DNA of 64,000 bases, taken from assembly GCA_963760935.1 (NCBI GenBank), contig CAVXFB010000005.1, positions 1 to 64,000 of the forward strand, given 5' to 3'. Numbering within the stretch: the stretch's first letter is position 1; the number at the start of each line of letters is the position of its first letter. Of the stretch, positions 28,349-37,642 are shown piece by piece. The stretch is from CAVXFB01 sp963760935. Its GTDB lineage: Bacteria > Planctomycetota > Planctomycetia > Pirellulales > Thermoguttaceae. The notes beneath the pieces were generated by a model that did not search any database, was not told the origin of the DNA, and saw nothing but the letters and a program-made list of their open reading frames with translations. A program made the position numbers and the translations under genes.

Positions 28349-29170
28349 TCATCCGGCCCCTTCCAGTTCATTGATGGCGGTCGAGTACTGGGCGGAGTCC
28401 AATGGGAGATAGTGCCACTCGAAGCGGTCTTCCATGAAGGAGACGCCCTTTCCCAGCACGGTGTTGGCCAGAATGACCCGAGGATGATCGACGGCCGGCC
28501 TATCCAGGGCCTCGACAAGTGCATCCAGATTGTGGCCATCCACGGCCTGACAATCCCAGCCGAAGGCCGCCCACTTTTCTTCCAAAGGATTCATGTCGAG
28601 GATCGCCTTGGTTGATCCCAGGGCCTGAAGCCGGTTCACATCGACCACCACGACGAGATTCGTCAAATGGTGATGGGCTGCGAACATGGCCGCCTCCCAC
28701 AGTTGTCCTTCGTTGCATTCGGCATCGCTGACCAGAACGTATACCCGCGCCGCACTGCCGCGACTGCGCAGGCCGAGCGCCATGCCACAGCCGACCGAAA
28801 GGCCTTGGCCCAGCGAACCGGTGGCAGCGTCGATGCCGGGCAGCGACATTTCGGGATGCACGCCCAGGCGAGAGCCATCGCGGCAATAGCTATGGAACGT
28901 CTCTTCATCGATGAGATTGCGCCATCGCATGGCGGCGTAGAGCGCCAGGGCGGCGTGACCCTTGCCGAGTATGAAGCGGTCGCGGTCTGGCCGGTCCGTG
29001 CCCGGTTCGTGCATGACCGCGCCCCAGAGCGCGGCGACCAGATCGACCACGCTCAGCGCAGAGCCAATATGGCCGACGCCGGAGTCGAACGACTGTTGAA
29101 CGATCCATTGCCGCAACGTCGCGGCCATCGTGCAGAGTTCGTCGCTCGGCTTGCCACATCCATGTTGCAT
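28349..29170 (-). CDS. Transketolase N-terminal (TPP-binding) subunit, without its partner
   Basis: A 273-residue split transketolase half. The N-terminal GHIGSALSVVDLVAALW and RDRFILGKGHAALALYAAM are standard. GIDAATGSLGQGLSVGCGMA follows, and the TPP/metal motif reads VSDAECNEGQLWEAAMFAAH, with SDAE where classical enzymes have GDGE. This variant also occurs in split transketolases of secondary and sugar metabolism. VVVVDVNRLQALG binds the metal. No C-terminal pyrimidine-binding subunit is encoded nearby; the neighbours on both sides are on the other strand. The partner must be elsewhere or absent. Confidence 0.9.
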   Translation of the reverse strand: MQHGCGKPSDELCTMAATLRQWIVQQSFDSGVGHIGSALSVVDLVAALWGAVMHEPGTDRPDRDRFILGKGHAALALYAAMRWRNLIDEETFHSYCRDGSRLGVHPEMSLPGIDAATGSLGQGLSVGCGMALGLRSRGSAARVYVLVSDAECNEGQLWEAAMFAAHHHLTNLVVVVDVNRLQALGSTKAILDMNPLEEKWAAFGWDCQAVDGHNLDALVEALDRPAVDHPRVILANTVLGKGVSFMEDRFEWHYLPLDSAQYSTAINELEGAG

Positions 29171-29414
29171 GCTCGTCCCTCCGTAGTGAGCCGCCGGCGC
29201 AAGGCACTTGCGTCCGGCTGAGTCTGCAGCCCAGCGGCGACCGGTAATCGTAGCCGTCCCCCAAGACTGCGTCAATGCGAGATCGGACACAAATGCTTGC
29301 ACGGACTCGCTTTAGCAGCGTGCGGAGAGATTTTCAAACAGATTTTAGGCCCGGCGAATGATAGAATAGACAGGGCGAGAACAACAGCGAACCAATCGTT
29401 GAAGGACTGATCCC

Positions 29415-29912
29415 ATGATTGCCGATCCCAACCGTCCTACCGCGTTGGTCGCGGTCGCCACAGAGGCCGAAGCGGATGCCATTGTGACCGATCTGGCCGA
29501 ATACGGAATCGAAGCTCTTTTCACCGGGGGATATATATCGGGCTTTAAGGCGGCAGCGCCGGCCACGGTTACGGTGCAGGTCAAGAGTGCCGATCTCGAA
29601 CGCGCGCAGCAGGCCCTGTCCGAAATCCGCGAGAGTTCGCGCCACATCGATTGGTCGGCCGTCGACTTTTCGCCCGCAACGGAAGGGCCAACCGAAGCAG
29701 AACCGGCCGCCACGGTCGCAACCGATTGGTCGCCACACATTGACCGAGCGATCTTGACGCTCTTCGTAGTCGGGGCTGCGGCGTCTCTGCTGATTCCTCT
29801 ATTCACTGGCGAAGGCCGGTCGGCGTTTCACGGGACGTGGATGATTGTCGTGATTATCAACGCCGTTGCGTTACTTCTATTGGCGTGGCGGATGCTCTTA
29901 CGCCCTCGTTGA
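29415..29912 (+). CDS. DUF2007-like protein with two membrane helices
   Basis: The N-terminal 75 residues match the DUF2007 'signal-transducing' fold: RPTALVAVATEAEADAIVTD, EYGIEALFTGGYISGF, and VTVQVKSADLERAQQALSEI. A linker leads to two hydrophobic helices, AILTLFVVGAAASLLIPLFT and WMIVVIINAVALLLLAWRML. The arrangement suggests a small membrane protein with a cytoplasmic domain. Function is unknown. Confidence 0.78.
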   Translation: MIADPNRPTALVAVATEAEADAIVTDLAEYGIEALFTGGYISGFKAAAPATVTVQVKSADLERAQQALSEIRESSRHIDWSAVDFSPATEGPTEAEPAATVATDWSPHIDRAILTLFVVGAAASLLIPLFTGEGRSAFHGTWMIVVIINAVALLLLAWRMLLRPR

Positions 29913-30115
29913 GTTGCCGCGCGAATTGGTTGGCGCGTGAAGACGACTCCCGTAGTTGCGGGAGGTTCGATTTCTGGGGGCATGCGGCAAAAGCGGTCTC
30001 ATTCTCATAAGCTGCAAGAGCGTCCTGCCGCCCGCTATACGCCCCCTCTCGGCTACTAGTCGCATTTTTTGACGGCGCCGCTTTGTGAACCTACAATCAC
30101 AATAGAGGTGCGCGC

Positions 30116-30748
30116 ATGGCCGAAGCAAAGCTCGATACCCTCATTCGGCGGAAACAGATCGCCGAGGCTGCGCTGAGTCTAGTAGCCGATCAAGGGCTGC
30201 GGCGGCTGAGCGTGGCGGCCGTAGCGCGGCGCGTGGGGCTGGTTCCCTCGGGCATCTATCGCCATTTCAAGAGCAAGGACGACATCCTGGCCGCGGTGCT
30301 CGACCGCATCGAGGAGCGATTGCTGGCCAACGTACGCGCAGCGCACGAAGAGACCGACGATTCTCTCAAGCAATTACGTGGCGTGCTGATGCGGCACATT
30401 CGCTTCATCCGCGAGGGACGCGCCATTCCGCGAATGATTTTCTCCGACGACGTCCACGCCGGGAACCCAAAGCGGCGGCAACGTGTCTTTGAAATATTCC
30501 AGCGGTACATCGGCGCCGTCGGCGAGATCGTTGTCGTTGGACAGTCACAAGGGCGAATCCGCAAAGACGTCGACGTGCAGACAGTGACCATGATGCTGTT
30601 CGGCATTATTGTGCCCGCCGGCATCCTGTGGCATTTGACCGAAGGGGGCTTCGACGTGACGCACCACGCCGAGCGGGCCTGGAAGTTCTTCAGCTCGGCC
30701 ATTGCGGCGAAGAAACGCGTGACACGTTCGACGCGTCGTGAACGGTAA
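30116..30748 (+). CDS. TetR/CecR-like repressor of the efflux operon
   Basis: A 210-residue TetR-family regulator. The helix-turn-helix spans AALSLVADQGLRRLSVAAVA and GLVPSGIYRHFKSKDDILAA. The C-terminal ligand domain (LRGVLMRHIRFIREGRAIPR, later MMLFGIIVPAGILWHL) is similar in style to CecR/YbiH. The ATG follows a GAGGTG ribosome-binding site. It lies 33 bases ahead of a membrane-fusion protein and an ABC exporter, the same order as E. coli cecR-ybhGFSR, so it most likely controls this operon in response to an exported compound. Confidence 0.92.
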   Translation: MAEAKLDTLIRRKQIAEAALSLVADQGLRRLSVAAVARRVGLVPSGIYRHFKSKDDILAAVLDRIEERLLANVRAAHEETDDSLKQLRGVLMRHIRFIREGRAIPRMIFSDDVHAGNPKRRQRVFEIFQRYIGAVGEIVVVGQSQGRIRKDVDVQTVTMMLFGIIVPAGILWHLTEGGFDVTHHAERAWKFFSSAIAAKKRVTRSTRRER

Positions 30749-30781
30749 TTCACTACACACATTGTTAGCAGCGGCGGCACG

Positions 30782-31933
30782 ATGGCGAAACTACGACTCT
30801 TGCTTGTTCTGGTGATCCTCGCAGCGAGCGGCGGGGCGGCGTATTGGTACTGGAACAACCATCGCGAAAATGACGACGGGGCGCTGCGCATTTCGGGCAA
30901 CATCGAGACGACCGAGGCCCAGGTGGCGTTCAAGATTCCCGGACGCGTCGTCGAGCGACTGTTCGACGAGGGGCAGATGGTGAAGAAGGACGAGCGGGTG
31001 GCGGTGCTCGACACCTCGGACCTCGACTGCAATGTGGCCCTGCGGCGGGCCGAGGTCAAAGCGGCCGAGGCAGCCCTGGCCGAGCTTCTGGCCGGCTCAC
31101 GACCGCAAGAAATCGAGGCAGCCAAGGCGGCCATGGAAAGGGCGGCCCACATTCTGCAGGACCGCGAGGCCGGACCACGCGCGCCGGAGATTGCGGCTGC
31201 CGAAGCAACTGTCGCCGCCGCCGACGCTGATATGGTTCGAGCCCAGGCCGATTTCCGCCGCAGTGCCGCCCTATTCCAGCGAAAGGCGATTTCGGCCGAG
31301 GATTACGACGCCTCGCGAGCCGCCTTCGATGTCGCCGATGAGCGGCATCGCCAGGCCGTCGCCCAATTGCAGCTTCTGCGGGAGGGCACGCGGCCCGATC
31401 AGATCAAAGAGGCCCGGTCGGCGTTGGCCCAAACCCAGGCACAGTACGAGTTGGTGAAAATCGGACCGCGACAGGAAGATATCGATCAGGCCAGAGCACG
31501 GCTCGATCAAGCCAGACAGGCGCTCAAGCTGGCCGAAGTGCAACTCAGCTACGCGACCGTCTATGCGCCGCTGACGGGCGTGGTGCTCTCAAAGAATATC
31601 GAACCGGGCGAATACGTCGCCCCTGGCACACCGGTGGTGACGGTTGGCGACTTGGTGAATGTCTGGCTACGGGGCTACATTCCGGAGAGCGATAAGGGCC
31701 GCGTCAAGTATGGCCAAACCGCCTGGGTCACGACCGACGCCTATCCCGACAAGAAATACAAAGGCTGGGTTTCGTTCATCTCCCAAGAGGCTGAGTTCAC
31801 GCCGAAGAACGTGCAGACCCAGAAAGAGCGCGTCAAACTCGTGTACCGCATCAAGATCAACATCACCAACGATCCGAAAATGGAACTCAATCCCGGCATG
31901 CCAGCCGACGCGGTCATTGAAACAGGACCATAG
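30782..31933 (+). CDS. HlyD/YbhG-like membrane-fusion protein
   Basis: A 383-residue periplasmic adaptor. The signal anchor is LRLLLVLVILAASGGAAYWY. The first lipoyl half is RISGNIETTEAQVAFKIPGR, then a long coiled-coil hairpin with repeated RPQEIEAAKA / RPDQIKEARS / RQEDIDQAR segments. The second lipoyl half is LSYATVYAPLTGVVLSKNIE. The repeated 'R-P-x-x-I' hairpin is typical of YbhG/YhiI. With the two ATPases and two permeases that follow, it should bridge the inner-membrane exporter to the outer membrane. No TolC-like gene is in the window. Confidence 0.93.
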   Translation: MAKLRLLLVLVILAASGGAAYWYWNNHRENDDGALRISGNIETTEAQVAFKIPGRVVERLFDEGQMVKKDERVAVLDTSDLDCNVALRRAEVKAAEAALAELLAGSRPQEIEAAKAAMERAAHILQDREAGPRAPEIAAAEATVAAADADMVRAQADFRRSAALFQRKAISAEDYDASRAAFDVADERHRQAVAQLQLLREGTRPDQIKEARSALAQTQAQYELVKIGPRQEDIDQARARLDQARQALKLAEVQLSYATVYAPLTGVVLSKNIEPGEYVAPGTPVVTVGDLVNVWLRGYIPESDKGRVKYGQTAWVTTDAYPDKKYKGWVSFISQEAEFTPKNVQTQKERVKLVYRIKINITNDPKMELNPGMPADAVIETGP

Positions 31934-32026
31934 GGGCAACCGGCGATTGTTTAGCTGCCGCCGGCACGGTGGCTTGCGGCACGCACTGAGCCGGCGTGCC
32001 GGCGGCCACCGAACGTTCTTCCGCAA

Positions 32027-32959
32027 ATGGACGCCATACGCACCGATCATCTGACGAAACGGTTCGGCGATTTGGCCGCGGTCGACGATTTGTCGCTCAC
32101 GGTGGCCGACGGTGAAATTTTCGGACTGGTGGGTCCCGACGGCGCCGGCAAGACGACGACGATGCGGCTCTTGACCGCCATCATGGACCCGACCAGCGGC
32201 GACGGTTGGGTTGCCGGTCATCACATTGTCCGCGACGCCGAACGGATCAAGGAAGACATTGGCTATATGAGCCAGCGGTTCGGGCTGTATCCCGACTTGA
32301 CCGTGATGGAGAATATCGACTTCTACGCCGACATTTACAGCGAGCCCCACAAGGGCCGACGTGAAAAGGTTGAGCGGCTGCTGGCCTTTAGCAACCTCAC
32401 GCCCTTCAAACGCCGCCTGGCCGGCAATCTCTCGGGCGGCATGAAGCAAAAACTCGGCCTGGCATGTGCCCTAATTCATACGCCCAAGGTTTTGTTCCTC
32501 GACGAGCCGACCAACGGAGTCGATCCGGTCTCGCGACGCGATTTTTGGCGAATCCTCTACCAGTTGCTGCGCGAGAAGGTGACGATTTTTGTCTCGACGG
32601 CCTATCTCGACGAGGCCGAGCGCTGTAACCGCGTGGGCCTAATGCATCGCGGTCGGCTGCTGGCCTGCGGGACGCCGGACGACGTGAAGAAACTGATGCG
32701 CGGAACGATTTTGGAAATCCGTGCCGAGCACCCACGCCAGGCCGTGGCGGCGCTGCGCGAGCATTTGCCGGCAGGATCAGTAGGGCTCTTCGGCGATCGG
32801 GTGCATGTCGTAAGCCGCGACCCAGAACGCGTTGAGCGCGAGGCGACCGAAACATTGGCTCAAGCAGGTCTGCAAGTCATAGGTGTTCGCCCCATCGAAC
32901 CATCCTTGGAGGACGTTTTTATTTCAGTAGTAACAGAGGACGCACCCGCGTCATCGTAG
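32027..32959 (+). CDS. ABC transporter ATPase, equivalent to YbhF N-terminal half
   Basis: A 310-residue nucleotide-binding subunit. Walker A reads LVGPDGAGKTTTMRLLTA; the Asp in 'GPDGAGKT' is a YbhF-type variant of the usual GPNGAGKT. The signature is NLSGGMKQKLGLACALI, and Walker B is VLFLDEPTNGVDPVSRRDFW. A YbhF-like tail ends in GLQVIGVRPIEPSLEDVF. In E. coli both ATPase halves are fused; here they are separate genes with palindromes in the gap between them. Confidence 0.93.
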   Translation: MDAIRTDHLTKRFGDLAAVDDLSLTVADGEIFGLVGPDGAGKTTTMRLLTAIMDPTSGDGWVAGHHIVRDAERIKEDIGYMSQRFGLYPDLTVMENIDFYADIYSEPHKGRREKVERLLAFSNLTPFKRRLAGNLSGGMKQKLGLACALIHTPKVLFLDEPTNGVDPVSRRDFWRILYQLLREKVTIFVSTAYLDEAERCNRVGLMHRGRLLACGTPDDVKKLMRGTILEIRAEHPRQAVAALREHLPAGSVGLFGDRVHVVSRDPERVEREATETLAQAGLQVIGVRPIEPSLEDVFISVVTEDAPASS

Positions 32960-33018
32960 GGTCCGCCTCGCGGACCGAGAATGTCGTAGCCGTAGTCGTA
33001 GGGTCCGCCCCGCGGACC
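32956..33018. repeat. Two tandem GTAGGGTCCGCC palindromes between ATPase genes
   Basis: GTAGGGTCCGCCTCGCGGAC at 32956 and GTAGGGTCCGCCCCGCGGAC at 32998 are near-identical hairpins. They belong to the same GTAGGGT-headed style as the palindromes around the RAYT gene and near 37586 and 45170. The first overlaps the stop of the upstream ATPase gene. Confidence 0.8.
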
Positions 33019-33053
33019 AGAAATGACACGGCGCGTTTCACGCACTTTACGAA

Positions 33054-34025
33054 ATGGACACAACGAATCACAACGCCGTTGCGGTGCACGACCTCGAAAA
33101 GCGCTTCGGCAGCTTCGTCGCGGTTGATCGCGTCAGCTTCGAGGTGCGCAAAGGCGAGGTGTTTGGATTCCTTGGGCCCAACGGGGCAGGCAAGTCGACC
33201 ACCATCCGCATGCTCTGCGGCATTCTAAGTCCCAGCGGCGGCAACGGCACGGTCGCCGGCTTCGACATTCGCACCCAGCCCGAGTCGATCAAGGCGAACA
33301 TCGGCTACATGAGCCAGAAGTTTTCGCTCTACCAAGATCTAACAGTAGAGGAGAACATCGACTTCTATAGCGGCATCTATCGCATCCCGTCCGAGAAGAA
33401 ACAGCAGCGCAAACAATGGGTGCTGGAGATGTCCGGCCTTACGGGGCACCGACGCTCGCTGACGGCAATTCTATCGGGCGGCTGGAAACAACGGCTGGCC
33501 CTTGGCTGCGCGATCTTGCACGAACCGCCCATCATCTTCCTCGACGAGCCTACCTCGGGCGTCGATCCGATCAGCCGCCGGCAGTTTTGGGACCTGATCT
33601 ACGAGCTCTCGGGCCAGGGAGTGACAATCTTCGTCACGACGCATTACATGGACGAGGCCGAGTACTGTGATCGGTTGGGCCTGATCTACCGCGGTGAGCT
33701 GATTGCGCTAGGCACGCCCGAGACGCTCAAAACCGAGATGATGCAGGACGACGTGTTCGAAGTGATTTGCCAGCAGGCCGAGGCCGCGTTGCCGGAGATC
33801 GCCAAGCTGCCGAGCGTCAAAGAGGCCGCGATGTTCGGAAAAGGATTGCACGTGGTGACGGCCGACGGCCAGCTCGCGGCGGCCGACATGCGCAAATTGC
33901 TCGATGCGCAAGGACTGGCGATCGAACGGATCGAAAAGATCGTGCCGTCGCTAGAAGACGTGTTTGTGTCGTTGATCGAGGCCCACGACCGTCAAGAAAT
34001 GCCGCAGGAGGAGGTGCGAGGATGA
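33054..34025 (+). CDS. ABC transporter ATPase, equivalent to YbhF C-terminal half
   Basis: A 323-residue nucleotide-binding subunit with Walker A FLGPNGAGKSTTIRMLCG, signature ILSGGWKQRLALGCAIL, Walker B IIFLDEPTSGVDPISRRQFW and the switch histidine in VTIFVTTHYMDEAEYCDR. GGW in place of the more common GGM/GGQ in the signature is a YbhF feature. Its stop overlaps the ATG of the first permease (ATGA at 34022-34025), so the two are translationally coupled. Confidence 0.94.
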   Translation: MDTTNHNAVAVHDLEKRFGSFVAVDRVSFEVRKGEVFGFLGPNGAGKSTTIRMLCGILSPSGGNGTVAGFDIRTQPESIKANIGYMSQKFSLYQDLTVEENIDFYSGIYRIPSEKKQQRKQWVLEMSGLTGHRRSLTAILSGGWKQRLALGCAILHEPPIIFLDEPTSGVDPISRRQFWDLIYELSGQGVTIFVTTHYMDEAEYCDRLGLIYRGELIALGTPETLKTEMMQDDVFEVICQQAEAALPEIAKLPSVKEAAMFGKGLHVVTADGQLAAADMRKLLDAQGLAIERIEKIVPSLEDVFVSLIEAHDRQEMPQEEVRG

Positions 34026-35155
34026 ATCCGCGGCGAGTCTGGGCAGTTGCCCGCAAAGAATTCCTGCACGTCATTCGCGACTTTCGCAGCCTGCTGATGG
34101 CCATCGCTACGCCGGCGCTCCTGCTGACGCTCTTCGGCTATGCATTGACGCTGGACGTGGACCGGGTGCCGCTGGCCGTATGGGATCAGAGTTGGACCGA
34201 GCGAAGCCGCGACTTTGTGAGCCGGTTTGACGGTTCGCGCTATTTCTCCGTGCGGATGCATGTGGACAACTACGACGATCTGACGCGGGCAATCGACAAG
34301 GGCCAGGTGATGATGGGATTGGTGGTGCCTCGCGATTTTGCCCAACGAATCGAGGCCGGCCGCGATGCGCCCGTGCAATTGATCGTCGACGGCAGCGACT
34401 CGAACACCGCCACGATCGCCATCGGCTATGCCGATGTGATCTCGCAAATGTACGCCGTCGACCTGGCCATTGAGCAGAGCGAACGCCGCACCGGCTCGAC
34501 GCCGACGATACCATTGGACGTTCGCCCACGGGTATGGTTCAACGAAGAGCTGGAGTCGAAAAACTACATCATTCCGGGCCTGATCGCGGTCATCATGATG
34601 GTAATCGCCGCGATGCTGACCTCGCTGACCGTGGCCCGTGAGTGGGAACGCGGCACAATGGAGCAACTGATCGCCACGCCGGTGAAAGGGCCCGAGCTGA
34701 TCCTCGGCAAGCTGTTGCCGTATTTTGCGATCGGCATGTGCGACGTCGCGGTAGCCGTGCTAATGGGCGAGTATGTCTTTCACGTTCCACTGCGCGGAAA
34801 TGTCGCGCTGTTGTTTGGCGTTTCAGTAATCTTCCTTACCGGCACGCTGGCCATGGGCATTCTGATCAGCATCGTGACCAAGAGCCAATTGCTTTCTAGC
34901 CAAATCGCCGTCGTGGCTACGTTTCTGCCGGCCTTCCTGCTGTCGGGATTTATCTTCACGATTGCCAACATGCCGCGGGCGATCCAGATCATCACCTATC
35001 TGGTGCCGGCCCGCTACTTCGTGGCCATACTGAAAGACATCTATCTGAAGGGCGTAGGACTCGAAATCATGGCTGGCCAAGCCGTGCTGCTGGTAATTTA
35101 CGCGGTAGTGATGGTGTTCTTGGCGCAATTGAAATTCAAAAAGAAATTGACGTAG
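34022..35155 (+). CDS. ABC-2 permease, YbhS-like
   Basis: A 377-residue ABC-2 membrane subunit. It has one N-terminal helix (LMAIATPALLLTLFGYALTL), a periplasmic domain containing VQLIVDGSDSNTATIAIGYA, and five C-terminal helices that begin at NYIIPGLIAVIMMVIAAMLT. TVAREWERGTMEQLIATPVK is the coupling motif typical of YbhS/YbhR. The start is fixed by the four-base overlap with the ATPase gene. It forms the transmembrane channel with the following permease. Confidence 0.93.
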   Translation: MNPRRVWAVARKEFLHVIRDFRSLLMAIATPALLLTLFGYALTLDVDRVPLAVWDQSWTERSRDFVSRFDGSRYFSVRMHVDNYDDLTRAIDKGQVMMGLVVPRDFAQRIEAGRDAPVQLIVDGSDSNTATIAIGYADVISQMYAVDLAIEQSERRTGSTPTIPLDVRPRVWFNEELESKNYIIPGLIAVIMMVIAAMLTSLTVAREWERGTMEQLIATPVKGPELILGKLLPYFAIGMCDVAVAVLMGEYVFHVPLRGNVALLFGVSVIFLTGTLAMGILISIVTKSQLLSSQIAVVATFLPAFLLSGFIFTIANMPRAIQIITYLVPARYFVAILKDIYLKGVGLEIMAGQAVLLVIYAVVMVFLAQLKFKKKLT

Positions 35156-35163
35156 CATAGCCG

Positions 35164-36292
35164 ATGTTTGAACGCATCCATCACATGCTGATCAAGGAGT
35201 TCATCCAGGTCTTTCGCGACCCGCGGATGCGGGTTGTGATCTTCTTGATCCCTTGCGTGCAGGTGCTGGTGATCGGCTACGCGGTTTCGACCGACGTGAA
35301 GCATGTGCGTACGGCGCTGTACGATCTCGACAATAGCGAGATCAGCCGCGATTTAACAGCCCGATTCGTGCAGTCGGGCTATTTTGACGTGGTGGCCCGC
35401 ATCGGCGACGATGAACGTGCTCGTTACCTGCTCGACCACGGCGACGTGACCGTCGTGCTGCGCTTCAACCACGGTTTCGCCGAGGATCTGCGGGCGGGTC
35501 GCACGGCAGCCGTTGCAGATCATCGTCGACGGAACGGATTCTAATACAGCCAGCATCGCAGCCAGCTATGCCATGAAGATCGCTGCCGCCTTTTCGCAGC
35601 AGATCGCAACCGAGCGACTCGAACTTGCCGGCGGCCGGGCTGGACGCGTTGCGCAGGCCGAACTCCGCACGCGGGCTTGGTTCAACGAAAACCTGGAAAG
35701 CCGCAATTTCTTCGTGCCGGGCGTGCTGGTGATCGTAGTGGCGCTGAGCACGCTGCTGCTGACCAGCATGGCCGTCGTCCGAGAGAAAGAGATCGGCACG
35801 ATGGAGCAGATCATGGTGACGCCGATCACTCCGGCCGAGTTCATCCTTGGTAAGACGGTGCCCTTCGCGTTGATCGGCTTCGCCGAGGTGCTCCTGGTTA
35901 CGCTCATCGGCGTCTTTTGGTTCGAGGTGCCGATCCGCGGCAACCTGTTGCTGCTATTGCTCGGCACTGCGCTGTTTCTAATGAACACGCTTGGGGCGGG
36001 CCTTCTCATCTCAACGTTCAGCCAGACGCAGCAGCAATCGATGATGACGACGTTCTTCTGCTTCTTCCCCGCGATGCTGCTCTCCGGCTTCGCTTTCCCG
36101 ATCGCCAACATGCCCGTGGTTGTTCAGTGGATGACCGTGGTCAATCCGCTGCGCTACTTTTTGGTGATCGTGCGGAGCATATTTCTGAAGGGCGTCGGGA
36201 TGGACGTTCTTTGGCCGCAGATGCTGCCGCTATTGCTGATGGGCACGACGCTGCTCTATTTGGCCGTGCAGCGATTCCACAAGACGCTGTAG
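35164..36292 (+). CDS. ABC-2 permease, YbhR-like (frameshifted)
   Basis: The second membrane subunit. It starts HHMLIKEFIQVFRDPRMRVV and runs as an ABC-2 permease to FAEDLRAGRTA. There the frame breaks near 35503-35512 and continues one frame over as LQIIVDGTDSNTASIAASYA. The coupling segment VVREKEIGTMEQIMVTPITP and five helices follow, ending in a YbhR-like tail. Corrected length is about 375 residues, matching its partner. Confidence 0.9.
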
Positions 36293-36388
36293 AGATTGAC
36301 AGTGCCCGGATTGACTTCAGGCGGGCGTCTGGTACAGTGCAAAATGTGAAGCTGTGGAAAATCACTGCTGCAGCGGGAGTTGGACGGC

Positions 36389-37586
36389 ATGGGAATGGCG
36401 GACGAACGATTAACGTCGAAACCGCATTTGGCCACCGTGAAGCAAGACGACGAGAGCAACCAGCTTAGCCAGCGCGTTCGCTCACTTCGGTTGCCGGAGC
36501 AGGCGGCGGCGGGCGGGTCGTTTGGCCGCGGAATCTGGTGGGTCCTGTTCTTGCTCTTGGCCGCATGCACGGCCGTGCTTGGCTATCGGGAGTTCTATCA
36601 GCCGAAGCCGGAAGCCGTCGCCCCCGCACCGCCGAAGACAGCCTCCGCACTTGTCAGGCCGGTGGCTGAGGCGCCTCCGACGGCCCCTTCGGGCAACTTC
36701 GCGTTGGAATCGAAGGGCTATATTATCCCGGCCCATCAAATTCTCGTTAGCCCGAAGGTCGGCGGCATGGTCGTCAAGCTGCGGATCACCGAATCGCAGC
36801 GGGTGAATAAGGGGGATGTGCTGGCCGAGTTGGAAGACACGGAGTTCCGCGCCGATCGCGACCGAGCCAAGGCCATGCTCGCCGAGGCGAAGCATAATCT
36901 GGAAGAGCTGGAACACGGCTCCCGCCCCGAAGAAGTCGGTCAGGCACGGGCTGAGTTGGCTGAGGCCGAAGCCCAGCGCGTGCAATTCGAGGCCGACTAC
37001 AAGCGGGCGGCCGAAATGCTCTCGCAGAAAGTCATATCGCGCGAGGCCTACGATGCGGCCTTGAGCAGGTATAAGGCCATTGATCGACGAGTGCAGCGGC
37101 TTCGGTTGGCGCTGAAGTTGATGGAGGAAGGCCCGCGGATCGAGCGGATTGACATGGCCCGCGCACAGGTCCATCAGGCCGAGGCCGAACTGGCGAAGGC
37201 CGAATGGCGGCTGAGCAATTGCATCATCCGCGCCGATCTCCGGCACGATACTCAAGAAGAATGCCGAAGAGGGAAGTCTGGTCAACCCGATTGCCATGCA
37301 GGGATTCTTCAGCCTCTGCGAAATGGCCGACCTCTCCGACTTGGAGGTCGATCTGTCGATCCAAGAGCGCGATATCAGCAAGATTTCCAAGGGACAGAAG
37401 TGCCAGGTGCGGGCCGAGGCCTTTCCGCAGCGTGTCTATCAGGGAGTCGTGTCGCGGCTGATGCCCACGGCCGATCGTGCGAAGGGCGCCATCTCTGTCC
37501 GTGTAAAGGTGGCCGTGCCGCCGGAGGAAGAAGGAGTCTATCTGAAGCCGGAGATGGGAGCCCTGGTGTCGTTTTTGAACAAGTAG
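36389..37586 (+). CDS. MacA/HlyD-like periplasmic adaptor (frameshifted)
   Basis: About 399 residues. A cytoplasmic N-terminus precedes the anchor GIWWVLFLLLAACTAVLGYR. The first lipoyl half is SKGYIIPAHQILVSPKVGGM, and a coiled-coil hairpin with the repeated SRPEEVGQARAELAEAEAQR style follows. After SNCIIRA the frame breaks near 37233. Adding one C to the CC run gives PISGTILKKNAEEGSLVNPI and then the beta-barrel segment LEVDLSIQERDISKISKGQK. The ATG at 36389 has a GGGAG ribosome-binding site; a TTG lies three codons earlier. It is followed by an ATPase and an FtsX-type permease, a MacAB-like set. Confidence 0.9.
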
Positions 37587-37635
37587 TGTGCGTGAATCGC
37601 ACCGGAAATAGCTAGGTGCGTTTTTCGCACCCTAC
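37586..37635. repeat. Paired GTGCGTG palindromes before the ATPase gene
   Basis: GTGTGCGTGAATCGCACC and, after a short spacer, GGTGCGTTTTTCGCACCCTA form two small hairpins that face each other, the second ending in the CCCTAC typical of this family. They fill the gap between the adaptor stop and the ATPase start. Confidence 0.78.
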
Positions 37636-37642
37636 CGAATCT

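Noticed and set aside
37586..37635. GTG in the palindrome as start of the LolD-like ATPase
   Set aside because: The ATG at 37643 is closer to the family start; the GTG lies within a mobile repeat.
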